Origin: Omphiscola glabra
Taxonomy: Eukaryota; Mollusca; Gastropoda; Lymnaeidae
Reading direction: 5' to 3'
Assembly (NCBI GenBank): GCA_964017045.1
Contig: OZ024795.1
Span: 50,144,850-50,208,849 of the forward strand
DNA: 64,000 nt
Below are positions 35,341 to 46,190 of this stretch, piece after piece (within the stretch, counting starts at the first letter, position 1; every line of letters begins with the position of its first letter). Both the position numbers and the translations under genes were made by a program. The notes under the pieces were generated by a model that was not told the DNA's origin, ran no database searches, and saw nothing but the letters and a program-made list of their open reading frames with translations.

Positions 35341-36666
35341 CAGGGCCGGATTAACCTCTAGGCAAACAAGGCACGTGCCTTGGGCACCAAGCGTTTGGGG
35401 GCACCACAAGTCTAAATTATATTTTTTTTGAACAAATTTAAGTCCAGAAACAACTGAAAATTGAACAAGTGCTATGAAAATGAAGAAACCCATTATAATA
35501 AAAATTCACATTCAAGTTTGGTACATTCTTGAATGCTAAAAAATTAAGCACATAAAAAATTAAAAAAACTCCTGGTAAATGGTAATGAGCAAAATGCGGA
35601 CTCACTCGGCTTGTAAATAAATAATGCGGTCATATTCGAATTTTAAAAATTGTTGGGAAGTTTTATAAAAAAAATTTAAACCATTTTTATATTTTCAATA
35701 AATAATATTAAAATAATAACATTAATTAATTAATTCGACCTGGAACCCCTTAGTAATAGACACAAAATGAGCATGTGAACTTGAAAACGTGTGCTGATTT
35801 GTATTCTTCACCAGCAGATCACTAGCATAAATCTAGGAATGAATTTGAAAGATTTGAAGATGCTAAAAATAATACCACCAGGTGTAGAATGATGTAGCAG
35901 TTCGATTTTCTTGTTTGGTCGATGTATCACTATCACAAACATCTCAGTGTTGTGAAGAACTAATAAATACTTATCCTAAAGATCTGAACAATAATTTATG
36001 TACTGAACTACAACAGTTTCATTCATATATTCGCCACAAGTTTCCTGCATCAAAATCGGAAAACAACACGTTCAATCATGGAGAATTATACAAAGTAATA
36101 GTTGAATTAGTTAGAGACAACATCGAGTGGGCCTTTCCAAATGTTGAAATCGCCTTGCGCATATTTTTAAAATTAATTTGTTACTAACTGTTCAACTGAG
36201 CGCTCTTTTTCTCAGTTGAAACGTACAAAAAATCCAAATAGATCAACAATGAAACAAGAAAGGCTCGATTCCTTATCTCTGCTTATGATCGAGGCAGATG
36301 TGTTGCGCAAAATTAACTTTGACGATATTCTCAAAAACTTCGCTAGAAGTAAATCTAGGAAAAAAATTTTAAGATGTAAATTACAAAATCTTTTTGATTT
36401 TTTCATCTAATAAAAAAAAAAAATATTTTTGTCTATTATTATTTCAAAATTTATTAACTATTAATTTTAATACAGAAATACTTTATTGTAGGTTTTATAT
36501 AAGTGATAGTAGTACAAACTACAAACATATTTGTTAACAACTGTTTTCTTTGAATAATATTGAACATACCAGCGGTTACGGTAAATGAAAGATCAGGGAC
36601 ACGGGCAGAAGGGGGCACCCTTGTGGGTTTGTGCCTTGGGCACTAAAATGGCTTAATCCGGCCCTG
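35341..36666. mobile_element. hAT-type DNA transposon, internally deleted, with 8-bp target duplication
   Basis: The left terminus is CAGGGCCGGATTAACC and the right terminus GGCTTAATCCGGCCCTG, a 14-base perfect inverted repeat. Both ends also carry a subterminal GTGCCTTGGGCAC and inverted GGGGGCACC. The insertion is flanked by a perfect 8-bp duplication, ACCAGAAG (35333-35340 and 36667-36674), the hAT hallmark. At 1,326 bp it is far shorter than an autonomous hAT and keeps only a 3' transposase remnant, so it cannot move by itself. It interrupts the 40-bp minisatellite. Confidence 0.95.
35918..36410 (+). pseudogene. hAT transposase C-terminal fragment (dimerisation region), frameshifted
   Basis: Two frames join into the C-terminal end typical of hAT transposases related to ZMYM-type proteins. 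The first (to 36187) contains FPNVEIALRIFLKL. The second, from about 36183, contains TNCSTERSFSQLKR, then QERLDSLSLLMIEADVLR and a basic end. The conserved NC-AERSFS-LK block falls exactly at the frame change, so one shift at about 36176-36186 breaks the protein. There is no ATG at the 5' end and the N-terminal zinc finger and catalytic parts are missing. AATAAA overlaps the stop. Non-functional. Confidence 0.88.
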
Positions 36667-36705
36667 ACCAGAAGGTCCATACTGGTCACATTTATCAAGA
36701 AGTAA
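36667..36705. repeat. Remnant of the 40-bp minisatellite beyond the hAT insertion
   Basis: After the duplicated ACCAGAAG the text GTCCATACTGGTCACATT and TATCAAGAAGTAA matches the array at 34140-35340, giving the pre-insertion order. Confidence 0.9.
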
Positions 36706-36822
36706 TGATGATACATGACTATGATGACACATGACGAGGATGATACATGACTAGGATAATACATGACTATGATGACACATGACTATGATGACACATGACT
36801 ATGATGACACGTGACTATGAAT
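36706..36822. repeat. Minisatellite, 16-18-bp unit
   Basis: About seven copies of ATGATGACACATGACT with GAGG and AGGATAAT variants. Confidence 0.9.
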
Positions 36823-36884
36823 GACTGCGTTCAATCCGTGGTAGGGAAATAGCGGAGCAAGATATGTGCAGGCTTGAAATGAAA

Positions 36885-37442
36885 AAACATGACAATGAAA
36901 ATACATGACAATGAAAAGACGTGACAATGAAAAGACGTGACAATGAAAAGACGTGACAATGAAAAGACGTGACAATGAAAAGACGTGACAATGAAAAGAC
37001 GTGACAATGAAAAGACGTGACAATGAAAAGACGTGACAATGAAAATACGTGACAATGAAAAGACGTGACAATGAAAATACGTGACAATGAAAAGACGTGA
37101 CAATGAAAAGACGTGACAATGAAAAGACGTGACAATGAAAAGACGTGACAATGAAAAGACCTGACAATTAAAAGACGTGACAATTAAAAGACGTGACAAT
37201 GAAAAGACGTGACAATGAAAAGACCTGACAATTAAAAGACGTGACAATGAAAAGACGTGACAATGAAAAGACGTGACAATGAAAAGACGTGACAATGAAA
37301 AGACGTGACAATGAAAAGACGTGACAATGAAAATACATGACAATGAAAAGACCTGACAATGAAAAGACGTGACAATTAAAAGACGTGACAATGAAAACAC
37401 ATGACAATGAAAACACATGACAATGAAAACACATGATAATGA
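36885..37442. repeat. Minisatellite, 16-bp unit (ACAATGAAAAGACGTG)
   Basis: About 35 copies, with AATACATG, AGACCTG and ACAATTAAAAG variants. Long minus-strand frames of alternating FHCHVFSLSRLFIVTS are read-through of a 48-bp triple unit. Confidence 0.96.
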
Positions 37443-37847
37443 AATGTAAAAACCATCAGTTCTCATAAATCAACAAAAATAAAACATAAAAAATACATTA
37501 ATAATCATATTAATAAAACCACAAGAGACGGGCCAATATCTGTTGTACATTATGTCTGGCCTACCTTCTGTGTGTCATGGCGTAATTTCTTTAGTATAGC
37601 ATATCTGGCCATCCATCTCCTACATGAGTGGTTGTTGTGATGACATGCTAATCTCACTAACTCCACTTATCTTTCGCGTGAGTGCCATAAGTTCTCCGTG
37701 CTTATTATTTGCGTGAGTAGCTTAATATCCATAGAGCTGCTAAGTAAGTATCCCAACTTATCCACGGTATCCCAAGTTATCCACGGACGATCAACCTTTT
37801 ACACGAGTTCATGAAGCTACTCGCTACATGATTGGCTTATCCAGCTA
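37443..37847. other. Unique sequence, no gene seen
   Basis: Contains a short duplicated phrase, TATCCCAACTTATCCACGG, at about 37750-37790. Confidence 0.5.
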
Positions 37848-37955
37848 TCCGCTACGTGAGTTATCCAGTTATCCGCTACGTGAGTTATCCAGTTATCCGC
37901 TACGCGCGTTATCCAGCTATCCGCTACGTGAGTTATCCAGCTGTCCGCTACGTGA
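37848..37955. repeat. Minisatellite, 24-bp unit
   Basis: About 4.5 copies of GTTATCCAGCTATCCGCTAC plus GTGA. One copy has GCGC instead of GTGA. Confidence 0.92.
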
Positions 37956-38570
37956 TCACCTTGAATGATCCTCATGTCTGCCTAGTGTATACACCGGACT
38001 CGACCCTCAAGCAACCGTTGTGTCCTAGCGTGCGTGTGTGTGTGTGTCCTACAAGGCTACTCTTCTCTGAGTAACCAACACATAGATAACAAGTGTGTCC
38101 CAACCCATGCAGTGAGTTAGTTAGCCATCACTGTGCTCCAGTCACAGCAGTCATAAATTGTCTCCGTCGTATGCGTAGTACCGCCACTTGATCCATTGCT
38201 TTAACTCCCTTTGCTAATTACCCACGGCTGTTTTATCATTTTATTTTTATTGACATTATTTTTAAAGAACGAGTAATTAAGGAACATGTGTTGTAAGGGA
38301 GGGGGGAGATGGCTGAAATGGTGATGCAATAATGGGTCGGGGTCAAGTGACGTGTGCAGGCCACTAGTACCACACACTGAGATCGTAGGGCAGCGTTGTC
38401 ACAGCACATCATGTCGTGGCGATTGTGACTTTGGGGGGGGGGGGGGGTCAACTGCAAACGTATCGTAGGCGGAGGCCGGAGCCACCTCCTGACCACACGC
38501 GTGACAAGAAAAGGGTGGTTCAGACAAAACACACAAATGGACGCACAGAAGACACGTGTGCACTCAAACA
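37956..38570. other. Unique sequence with (TG)n and poly-G tract
   Basis: (GT)n lies at about 38032-38048 and a run of 15 G at about 38433-38447. No exon recognised. Confidence 0.5.
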
Positions 38571-38985
38571 CACCCACTCACATTACATCCACAGTGACCC
38601 ACTCACATTACATCCACAGTGACCCACTCACATTACATCCACAGTGACCCACTCACATTACATCAACACTGACCTACTCACATTACATCCACAGTGACCC
38701 ACTCACATTACATCCACAGTGACCTACTCACATTACATCCACAGTGACCCACTCACATTACATCCACAGTGACCTACTCACATTACATCCACAGTGACCT
38801 ACTCACATTACATCCACAGTGACCTACTCACATTACATCCACAGTGACCTACTCACATTACATCCACAGTGACCTACTCACATTACATCCACAGTGACCT
38901 ACTCACATTACATCCACAGTGACCCACTCACATTACATCCACAGTGACCTACTCACATTACATCCACAGTGACCTACTCACACAC
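38571..38985. repeat. Minisatellite, 25-bp unit
   Basis: About 16 copies of ACCTACTCACATTACATCC plus ACAGTG, alternating ACCCACTC and ACCTACTC. Highly homogeneous. Confidence 0.96.
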
Positions 38986-39026
38986 AACACAAAAATATTC
39001 CGCTACGGTAAACTCCGTAAAGAAAG

Positions 39027-39120
39027 TCTCTGTTTTTGTTTCTTTGTTTGTTTCTTTGTTCGTCTCTTTGTTTGTCTCTTTGTTCGTCTCTTTGTTTATT
39101 TCTTTGTTTGTTTCTTTGAT
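39027..39120. repeat. Pyrimidine-rich TTTGTTTC/TTCGTCTC repeats
   Basis: About 12 copies of an 8-bp TTTGTTTC-type unit, with alternating TTCGTCTC. A poly-G run follows at about 39151. Confidence 0.9.
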
Positions 39121-39224
39121 TTCATTATATTTTATGGGAGGGATTGGTTTGGGGGGGGGGGGGGTGTTGTTGACAGAGACGTCATTTTGCCCAGTTTTTC
39201 GGTAATATTTCTGCCAAAGGTAAT

Positions 39225-39990
39225 ATTTCTCTACAACTCTGGCCAAATTAGCCAAATATTCTAAACTGTCTGGCCAAAGTAGCCACAGGTTTTAAACTGT
39301 CTGGCCAAAGTTTCTAAACTGTCTGGCCAAAGTAGGCAAAGTTTCTAAACTGTCTGGCCAAAGTAGGCAAAGTTTCTAAACTGTCTGGCCAAAGTAGGCA
39401 AAGTTTCTAAACTGTCTGGCCAAAGTAGGCAAAGTTTCTAAACTGTCTAGCCAAATTAGCCACATATTCTAAACTGGCTGGCCAAAGTAGCCACAGGTTT
39501 TAAACTGTCTGGCCAAAGTTTCTAAACTGTCTGGCCAAAGTAGGCAAAGTTTCTAAACTGTCTAGCCAAATTAGCCAAATATTCTAAACTGTCTGGCCAA
39601 AGTAGCCACAGGTTTTAAACTGTCTGGCCAAAGTTTCTAAACTGTCTGGCCAAAGTAGCCACAGGTTTTAAACTGTCTGGCCAAAGTTTCTATACTGTCT
39701 AGCCAAATTAGCCACATATTCTAAACTGGCTGGCCAAAGTAGCCACAGGTTTTAAACTGTATGGCCAAAGTAGCCACAGTTTCTAATCTGTCTGGCGAGA
39801 GTAGCCACAGTTTCTAAACTTTCTGGCAAGAGTAGCCACAGTTTCTAAACTGTCTGGCCAGAGTAGCCACAGTTTCTAAACTGTCTGGCCAAAGTAGACA
39901 CAGTTTCTAAACTGTCTGGCCATAGTAGCCACAGTTTCTAAACTGTCTGTTCAAAGTAGCCACGGTGTCTAAACTTTCTGGCCTAAGTAA
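39225..39990. repeat. Minisatellite, 31-bp unit with shorter 19-bp form
   Basis: About 26 copies of AAACTGTCTGGCCAAAGTAG plus CCACAGTTTCT. A 19-bp short form (AAACTGTCTGGCCAAAGTT) recurs in blocks with the CCACAGGTTTT and AGCCACATATTCT variants, giving duplicated multi-unit blocks. Confidence 0.94.
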
Positions 39991-41556
39991 TGTTTAGCTC
40001 AGTTACAAGAGTATATATATTTCTTTATTTGCACTGAGACCAATGACTATTGAATCACGTGACATTTATCACGCATTTTATTTCGCTTGGCGTGTTTGAG
40101 CGTGAAAACATGTATGTGTGCTCTGTATCGGTCATGACCATCCACTCTTACATGGAACAACATAATGATAGACTTATTGACATACGTGTTATGAGAGGAT
40201 ACCTTTGTATATGGTGTGTGTTATGACGTGGACAGATTTGATACTCGGGGTGGATGGTGGAGAGGAGGGGGTGACGAGACAACAAAGGATTTATTTTTAA
40301 TCATTTCGTTGTTGTCATTTTCAAGGTGAGGACCGTGAGGGCCCGTGGGGGAAGGGGGGGGGCTGGGGGGGTTCAGGGGCACAATTTTAGAATCAGCGTC
40401 TCCAGTTTTTTTTTTCAATGTGTTCACCATAGCGTTACATTACTACAAAAGCAATTTGATTTTTGTTTTAAATTTTAATTTATTTAAAGTTGTGCAGATC
40501 TTTCAAATAAATCCCGTTGTTGTCTTGTTGTGATGTCTAGATGTCATCGATGTCAAGAAACAGGGAGATGCCGATGCACAGTTCCATAGCTAAACTGGTT
40601 ATCCGCACAGAGCTACACCACCTATGGCCAGGGCTGCCACTCACTTTTTAAAAATTTCCCAAGATTTTGTCAAAACATTTCCCAAGATCATATAAATATA
40701 TAAGAGTTTTCTTTAAAAGTGGTTTTCTAAGTAGTAATTAAAGCAATAATAGCTTGAATTAATGCCCCTGAAACCCGGGGTTCAGTAATTGACTGAAGTT
40801 TATTTTAAAATATTTTTTTTAAAAATCTTTATCACATAAAAGAAAAAAACATAAGTTTGAAAATAAAAATATATTAATTTATAATCCAAATTCTCCATAC
40901 CCACTGGGGTTAGGCTACTAAATTAAATATTACCTCCAAATTTTCTGGTAAAAATATCATCTACATGTGTAATAGAAGTCACTTTGAAACAAAGCTCACA
41001 GGGCTAATCAACACAGAAGTCTCTTTACAACTATTACAAAGGCAACAGGTTCATTATCAAAACATGTTTTTTTTCTTATTGTAAGTCTGTAGATTAGTAA
41101 TGGGGTTTGCAAAGCAATAAACCAGAATTTAATAATAATAATTTTAGTTAAAATGGATTGATATTATATGAAGAAAAAAAAGTATTTTTTTAAATTGTAA
41201 ATTTACATTATAATTATAATAATTTTTTTTCCAACAAAATACTGTTTAAATGAAATTTTCAGTTATAATCCTACAATGTACCGGTATAATTTTAATATCT
41301 TAATTACCTGTGTGTAAATGCACAACTATTTTTTTTTCCAATTGATGAAAATTAGGCTGGATTTTTTAACAGATGCATCATAGTTTTAACAAATTGTAGA
41401 AGTAATTGAAATTCATCAAATTTTACTATCGATTCTTGATTGAACATCTCTCCACACCGCGCCTTTCAACTAAATTATACGTGACTGGGAACATAAAAAA
41501 AATAGATTTTGTTTACAAACCCACTCAACACAGCTTAAACGAGATACTAGCACATC
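39991..41556. other. AT-rich unique sequence, no gene seen
   Basis: About 1.5 kb without a supportable exon. CAGGGCTGCCACTCAC at about 40629 looks like a solo hAT-type end with no detectable partner. A G-rich run lies at about 40345-40377. Confidence 0.5.
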
Positions 41557-41622
41557 AAAGATGTCAGTTGTTGACATCAAAGGTGCCAGTTGTTGACATC
41601 AAAGGTGGCAGTTGTTGACATC
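41557..41622. repeat. Three copies of a 22-bp unit
   Basis: GTTGTTGACATCAAAGGTGC plus CA, nearly identical copies. Confidence 0.88.
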
Positions 41623-41716
41623 AGTTTTAAGTCTCTGGATTAAACAAACGGTCCTAGCGTTATAAAATAACCAGATTGTCTGCCATCGATTGGCCTAAAA
41701 TTTGTTTGAACTCGAA

Positions 41717-42240
41717 GCCACGCAGCCGAGTCTGGTCACTTGCCTTGAGAACATCAGAGATTAGAATGGATGGACAACAATCATCACGTGATCCACGCAG
41801 CCGAGCCTGGTCACTGGCTTTGAGAACATCAGAGATTAGATTGGGTGGACAACAATCATCACGTGATCCACGCAGCCGAGCCTGGTCACTTGCTTTGAGA
41901 ACATCAGAGATTAGATTGGATGGACAACAATCATCACGTGATCCACGCAGCCGAGCCTGGTCACTGGCTTTGAGAACATCAGAGATTAGATTGGGTGGAC
42001 AACAATCATCACGTGATCCACGCAGCCGAGCCTGGTCACTTGCTTTGAGAACATCAGAGATTAGATTGGATGGACAACAATCATCACGTGATCCACGCAG
42101 CCAAGCCTTGTAACTTGCTTTGATAACATCGGGGATTAGATTGTATGGACAACAATCATCACGGGATCCACGCAGCCGAGCCTTGTCACTTACTTTGATA
42201 TAACATCAGAGATTGGATGAACAAAAATCATCACGTGATG
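41717..42240. repeat. Minisatellite, 75-bp unit with CACGTG E-box
   Basis: Seven copies of a 75-bp unit beginning CCACGCAGCCGAGCCTGG and ending AACAATCATCACGTGAT. Copies alternate (CACTGGCTTTG with GGGTGG, CACTTGCTTTG with GGATGG), giving a 150-bp dimer for copies 2-5. All but the sixth contain the palindrome ATCACGTGAT. The 145-codon plus-strand frame is read-through. Confidence 0.95.
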
Positions 42241-42289
42241 ATCAGTTTTGGCGCAGGGCTAGGCTTATGGCTACAATCCCCTCCACCCT

Positions 42290-42385
42290 ACAAGGCGATT
42301 GAGATGTTCAAATGTCATCATCAACTACAAGGCAATAGAGATGTTCAAATGGCATCATCAACTACAAGGCAATGGAGATGTTCGT
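42290..42385. repeat. Three copies of a 37-bp unit
   Basis: CTACAAGGCAATAGAGATG plus TTCAAATGGCATCATCAA. The third copy diverges at its end. Confidence 0.88.
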
Positions 42386-42655
42386 ATACAACAACTTATA
42401 ATGTGTTCAATCAACCAAAAAATAGCAAGAAAACAAATAAACTGTTGTATTATCTATGATGTCATGGGTTGCTACACATCACCGTGTCAATAAGCTGGTA
42501 CCGATAATTTAGATTGTTGCCGCGAATTCGCATTCGTGAAGTTGTTCACCAACTGAGTCAAAACTGTCCCACTGTCAAATTGTCACACACTTCATACGAT
42601 TTTTCACTGACCATATATTTTCTGTTGTCTCTTGAAATGTTAACTTTTTAAATTC

Positions 42656-42981
42656 CATCAAACTTGTACGCCTCAAACGTGTACGCATCAATCTTGTAAA
42701 CATCAAACTTGTACACATCAAACTTGTACGCATCAAACTTGTACACATCAAACTTGTACACATCAAACTTGTACACATCAAACTTGTACACATCAAACTT
42801 GTAAACATCAAACTTGTACGCATCAAACGTGTACACATCAAACTTGTACACATCAAACTTGTACGCATCAAACTTGTACACATCAAACGTGTACACATCA
42901 AACTTGTACACATCAAACTTGTACACATCAAACTTGTACACATCACACTTGTACACATCAAACTTGTACGCATCAAACACC
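42656..42981. repeat. Minisatellite, 15-bp unit (TGTACACATCAAACT)
   Basis: About 22 copies, with TGTACGCATC, TGTAAACATC and AACGTG variants. TGTACA is palindromic. Minus-strand frames repeating TSLMC and KFDVY are read-through. Confidence 0.96.
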
Positions 42982-43151
42982 CGTTGAGATTAAGTTGCCC
43001 GAAAAATATCCACCTTCCAGGATACGGGGTTGGTGTTTAAAAATGCCCCCCCCCCCCTTCCAAAAAAAAAAATTAATCAAATAAATAAGGAAATAATGAA
43101 ATAAATAAATTATAATGATGAGACAGACTGGGGCTACATTTTTGTCGTGGA

Positions 43152-43211
43152 AGAAGGGGTGCATCAAAAGCTTGATCCACCCCGGGCAGCACAACCCTAG
43201 CAACGCCACTG
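43152..43211 (-). mobile_element. MITE fragment, CAGTGGCGTAG family
   Basis: On the minus strand this begins CAGTGGCGTTGCTAGGGTTG and continues through CCCGGGG. Only this terminus is visible. It lies just downstream of the candidate exon at 43264-43368 (inside its intron). Confidence 0.45.
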
Positions 43212-43263
43212 CATCAAGTGGACGTAAAGTGTGGATTTTTTTTCTAAACAAAAGTCCGCTCAC

Positions 43264-43368
43264 CTTGCCATTGTCCAGCAGGTCAGGTTCTGGCATAGGC
43301 AGGGAGGACGTGGGACCATTCATCGGACCGTACGTCGTCTCCATGATCTCGTTCAGTACAGTCTGCAT
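43264..43368 (-). CDS. Candidate first coding exon, 35 codons, product not recognised
   Basis: Begins ATGCAGACTGTACTGAACG and ends CTGGACAATGGCAAG before a near-consensus donor, GTGAGC (43263-43258). The exon is exactly 105 nt, phase 0. The peptide starts MQTVLNEIMETTYGP and ends PDLLDNGK; it is acidic, hydrophilic and without a signal peptide. The frame upstream has no ATG before a stop at 43422-43420, favouring this ATG; an alternative is an acceptor at ...CCCCCATGCAG. The GC-rich 5' flank looks like a promoter. The Kir exon 21.7 kb downstream on the same strand also starts in phase 0, so this may be its N-terminal exon; that link is inference, and any other minus-strand gene is possible. 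Confidence 0.42.
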
Positions 43369-43484
43369 GGGGGCGGCCTCACGTGACCAGCGGCCCGCCC
43401 CCGCCTCCACCTCTGGCCTTTAACTTTGATTTACCCCCCCTGGGGCCGGGGACGGCTGAAGCGGCTGGCGGTGGGGTGACGTCA
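43369..43484 (-). promoter_or_regulatory. Candidate GC-rich promoter with CRE, E-box and GC box
   Basis: Upstream of the candidate ATG on the minus strand lie CACGTG (43380-43385), a GC box GGGGGCGGGCC (about 43393-43403) and the perfect CRE palindrome TGACGTCA (43477-43484), about 110 bases before the ATG. No TATA box is seen. The cluster is unusual for this AT-rich window. Confidence 0.4.
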
Positions 43485-44225
43485 GAGACTGCAGAACCAC
43501 TGCATGGTCGGAACTGGACGACCCGAGAGCTGCTGAAGACAGAGGAGAAAGGTCAAGGACACTTGGGTCAACCATGACAGGTCAAGGGTGGTCATGTCGA
43601 AGAAAGACAGGTTGGGTTGGGGGGGGGGGGTGGCGGGAGTAGAAAATTCTAGGGTGCTTTTAAGAAATCGCAGACAGGAAGACTTAAGGCTTAAGGGAGA
43701 TGTGGTAACAAAGTTCACAGACGGCATCTATAATGAAAGGATAACAACGGTTGGTCAGAGACAATGCAAGAAATATCATGGACAGCTGTCAACAAGGTCA
43801 AGGATATGTTTCTCACGGAGCGCTGTGTTATACGTTATAATTAAAGAGGGCCACTGGAACAAGGTCATGGACAACTGTCAACAAGGTCATGGACAAGTTC
43901 GTCTTTGGAAGGTCATAAAAAATATTCGTGGGATCATTAGACCACACCGCTGGCGTAGTGAGACATTGTGCCGCCAGGGGGGGGGGGGCGTGGGAGATAC
44001 CCGCCCTGTCACCCCCTCCTATGCCACTGCAGTGTGCGTGTTTACAAGCAACAACTGACCGGAAAGCAAAGGGTTAAAATGAACGTTGAGAGAGGGAACG
44101 ATCAATGAGGATTGCAAATTTAGAGAAGCCCTTGGACGAGATAAATATAGCAAGCAGAAATTGAGAAAGGGATACATGTCAACTCCAGGCACAATGCGTT
44201 AACTTATGCGGATGCGGGTCATGGG
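43485..44225. other. Unique sequence; possible MITE relic
   Basis: CGCTGGCGTAGTGAGACA (from about 43948) and CTCCTATGCCACTG (to 44029) look like decayed ends of the CAGTGGCGTAG MITE family around a G-run. No target duplication is detectable. A run of 12 G lies at about 43619. No exon recognised. Confidence 0.4.
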
Positions 44226-44945
44226 TGAGTGCAATTGGCGGCAGGGCATGAGATGGGTCGACATGAGGCAGGGCATGAGATGGGTCGACATGAGGCAATT
44301 CATGAGATGGCTTAATATGAGGCAGGTCATGAAATGGGTCAATATTAGGCAAGTGATGAGATGGGTCGATATAAGGCATGCAATGAGATGGGTCGACATG
44401 AGGCAGGGCATGAGATGGGTCGACATGAGGCAATTCATGAGATGGCTTAATATGAGGCAGGTCAGGAAATGGGTCAATATTAGGCAAGTGATGAGATGGG
44501 TCGATATAAGGCATGCCATGAGATGGGTCGACATGAGGCAGGGCATGAGATGGGTCGACATGAGTCAATTCATGAGATGGCTTAATATGAGGCAGGTCAG
44601 GAAATGGGTCAATATTAGGCAAGTGATGAGATGGGTCGATATAAGGCATGCCATGAGATGGGTCGACATGAGGCAGGGCATGAGATGGGTCGACATGAGT
44701 CATTCATGGGATGGCTTAATATGAGGCAGGTCATGAAATGGGTCAATATTAGGCAAGTGATGAGATGGGTCGACATGAGGCAGGGCATGAGATGGGTCGA
44801 CATGAGTCAATTCATGAGATGGCTTAATATGAGGCAGGTCAGGAAATGGGTCAATATTAGGCAAGTGATGAGATGGGTCGATTTAAGGCAGGCCATGAGA
44901 TGGGTCAATATGAGGCAGGTCATGAAATGGATTTATATGAGGCGG
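44226..44945. repeat. 27-bp minisatellite organised as a 135-bp pentamer
   Basis: About 26 units of 27 bp (for example GGGCATGAGATGGGTCGA plus CATGAGGCA). Five distinguishable units recur in fixed order, giving a 135-bp higher-order repeat (GGGCATGAG at 44271, 44406 and onward). One copy near 44700 has lost a base and later cycles are incomplete. Frames on both strands are read-through. Confidence 0.96.
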
Positions 44946-45119
44946 GTTAAAAAGAACGAAGACAGTGCGAGAGCAATTTAGAATCGAACAGGGTCAAGGT
45001 CAAAGGCAGGAAATTAAATTCTCTTGACGTTGTACTGGATGAACTGGTGACGTCAAATCATAAACCTGGGCTCCCTGGGATGTTAGGTATTTATTACGGC
45101 CATTTATGAAACGCAGCCG

Positions 45120-45592
45120 ATGAAGAGTTCGTCCGTCAAGAGGTCATCCGTCAAAGGGTCATCCGTCAAGGGGTCATCCGTCAAGGGGTCACCCGTCAAG
45201 AGGTCATCCGTCAAAGGGTCATCCGTCAAGAGGTCGTCCGTCAAGAGGTCATCCGTCAAGGGGTCATCCATCAAGGAGTCATCCGTTAAGAGGTGATCCG
45301 TCAAGGGGTCATCCGTCAAGAGGTCATCCTTCAAGGGGTCATCCTTCAAGGGGTCATCCGTCAAGAGGTCATCCGTCAAGGGGTCATCCGTCAAGAGGTC
45401 GTCCGTCAAGAGGTCATCCGTCAAGGGGTCATCCATCAAGGGGTCATCCGTTAAGAGGTGATCCGTCAAGGGGTCATCCGTCAAGAGGTCATCCTTCAAG
45501 GGGTCATCCATCAAGGGGTCATCCGTCAAGAGGTCATCCGTCAAGGGGTCATCCGTCAAGAGGTCATCCGTCAAGAGGTCATCCGTCAAGTG
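45120..45592. repeat. Minisatellite, 15-bp unit (TCAAGGGGTCATCCG)
   Basis: About 31 copies, AGGGGTC/AGAGGTC alternating. A marked run (CATCCATCAAGG..., GTTAAGAGGTG) occurs twice about 180 bp apart. The minus frame repeating DDLLTDDPLT is read-through. Confidence 0.96.
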
Positions 45593-45749
45593 TGAATGCA
45601 CGCCCAATGAATCTATCGGATCATCCGTCTTAATCTAACCCCACATGTGTAGGTCACTAAATGACACACCAGGAATTGTGTGGTGGGGGGGTGGTTGGAT
45701 ATCATCGTTATGTCATTCAGCCAACACCTGGTTTAAAAAATGTGTTTGA

Positions 45750-45887
45750 ACCTTCAGCCTTTATTCAGTTATGCTAACTGTAACTTCAGTCTTTATTCAT
45801 CGATCTTATGCTAACTGTAACTTCAGCCTTTATTCATCGATCTTATGCTAACTGTAACTTCAGCCTTTATTCATCGATCTTATGCTG
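45750..45887. repeat. Three to four copies of a 37-bp unit
   Basis: CTAACTGTAACTTCAGCC plus TTTATTCATCGATCTTATG. The first copy is shorter. Confidence 0.88.
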
Positions 45888-46190
45888 TTACACGTAGCGC
45901 ACTACAAATGACATCACGATCAAAGACATAACATTAGTGTTAGTACAAACATATGCCCAGTGAGTTGTCAGTGTCAAAAAAAAAACATGTCGATCTGCAA
46001 CGAAAGATTTAGGGCCTCCTGGTTCATATTTTAAGGGTGTTTTTTTCCCCACAAGTTTTCAGCACGCATTCTCTGTCGGTCGCCTGTTAAATAAACGAGC
46101 CACTACCAGATGAAATATTGATTGAACAAATGGATTCGTGCAGTTCAATTGTTTTTTAAATTTTAAATTGTAGGATGAACCACTCGCACT

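Noticed and set aside
43948..44029. Third complete CAGTGGCGTAG MITE
   Set aside because: Ends are suggestive but flanks share no 8-bp duplication; noted only as a possible relic.
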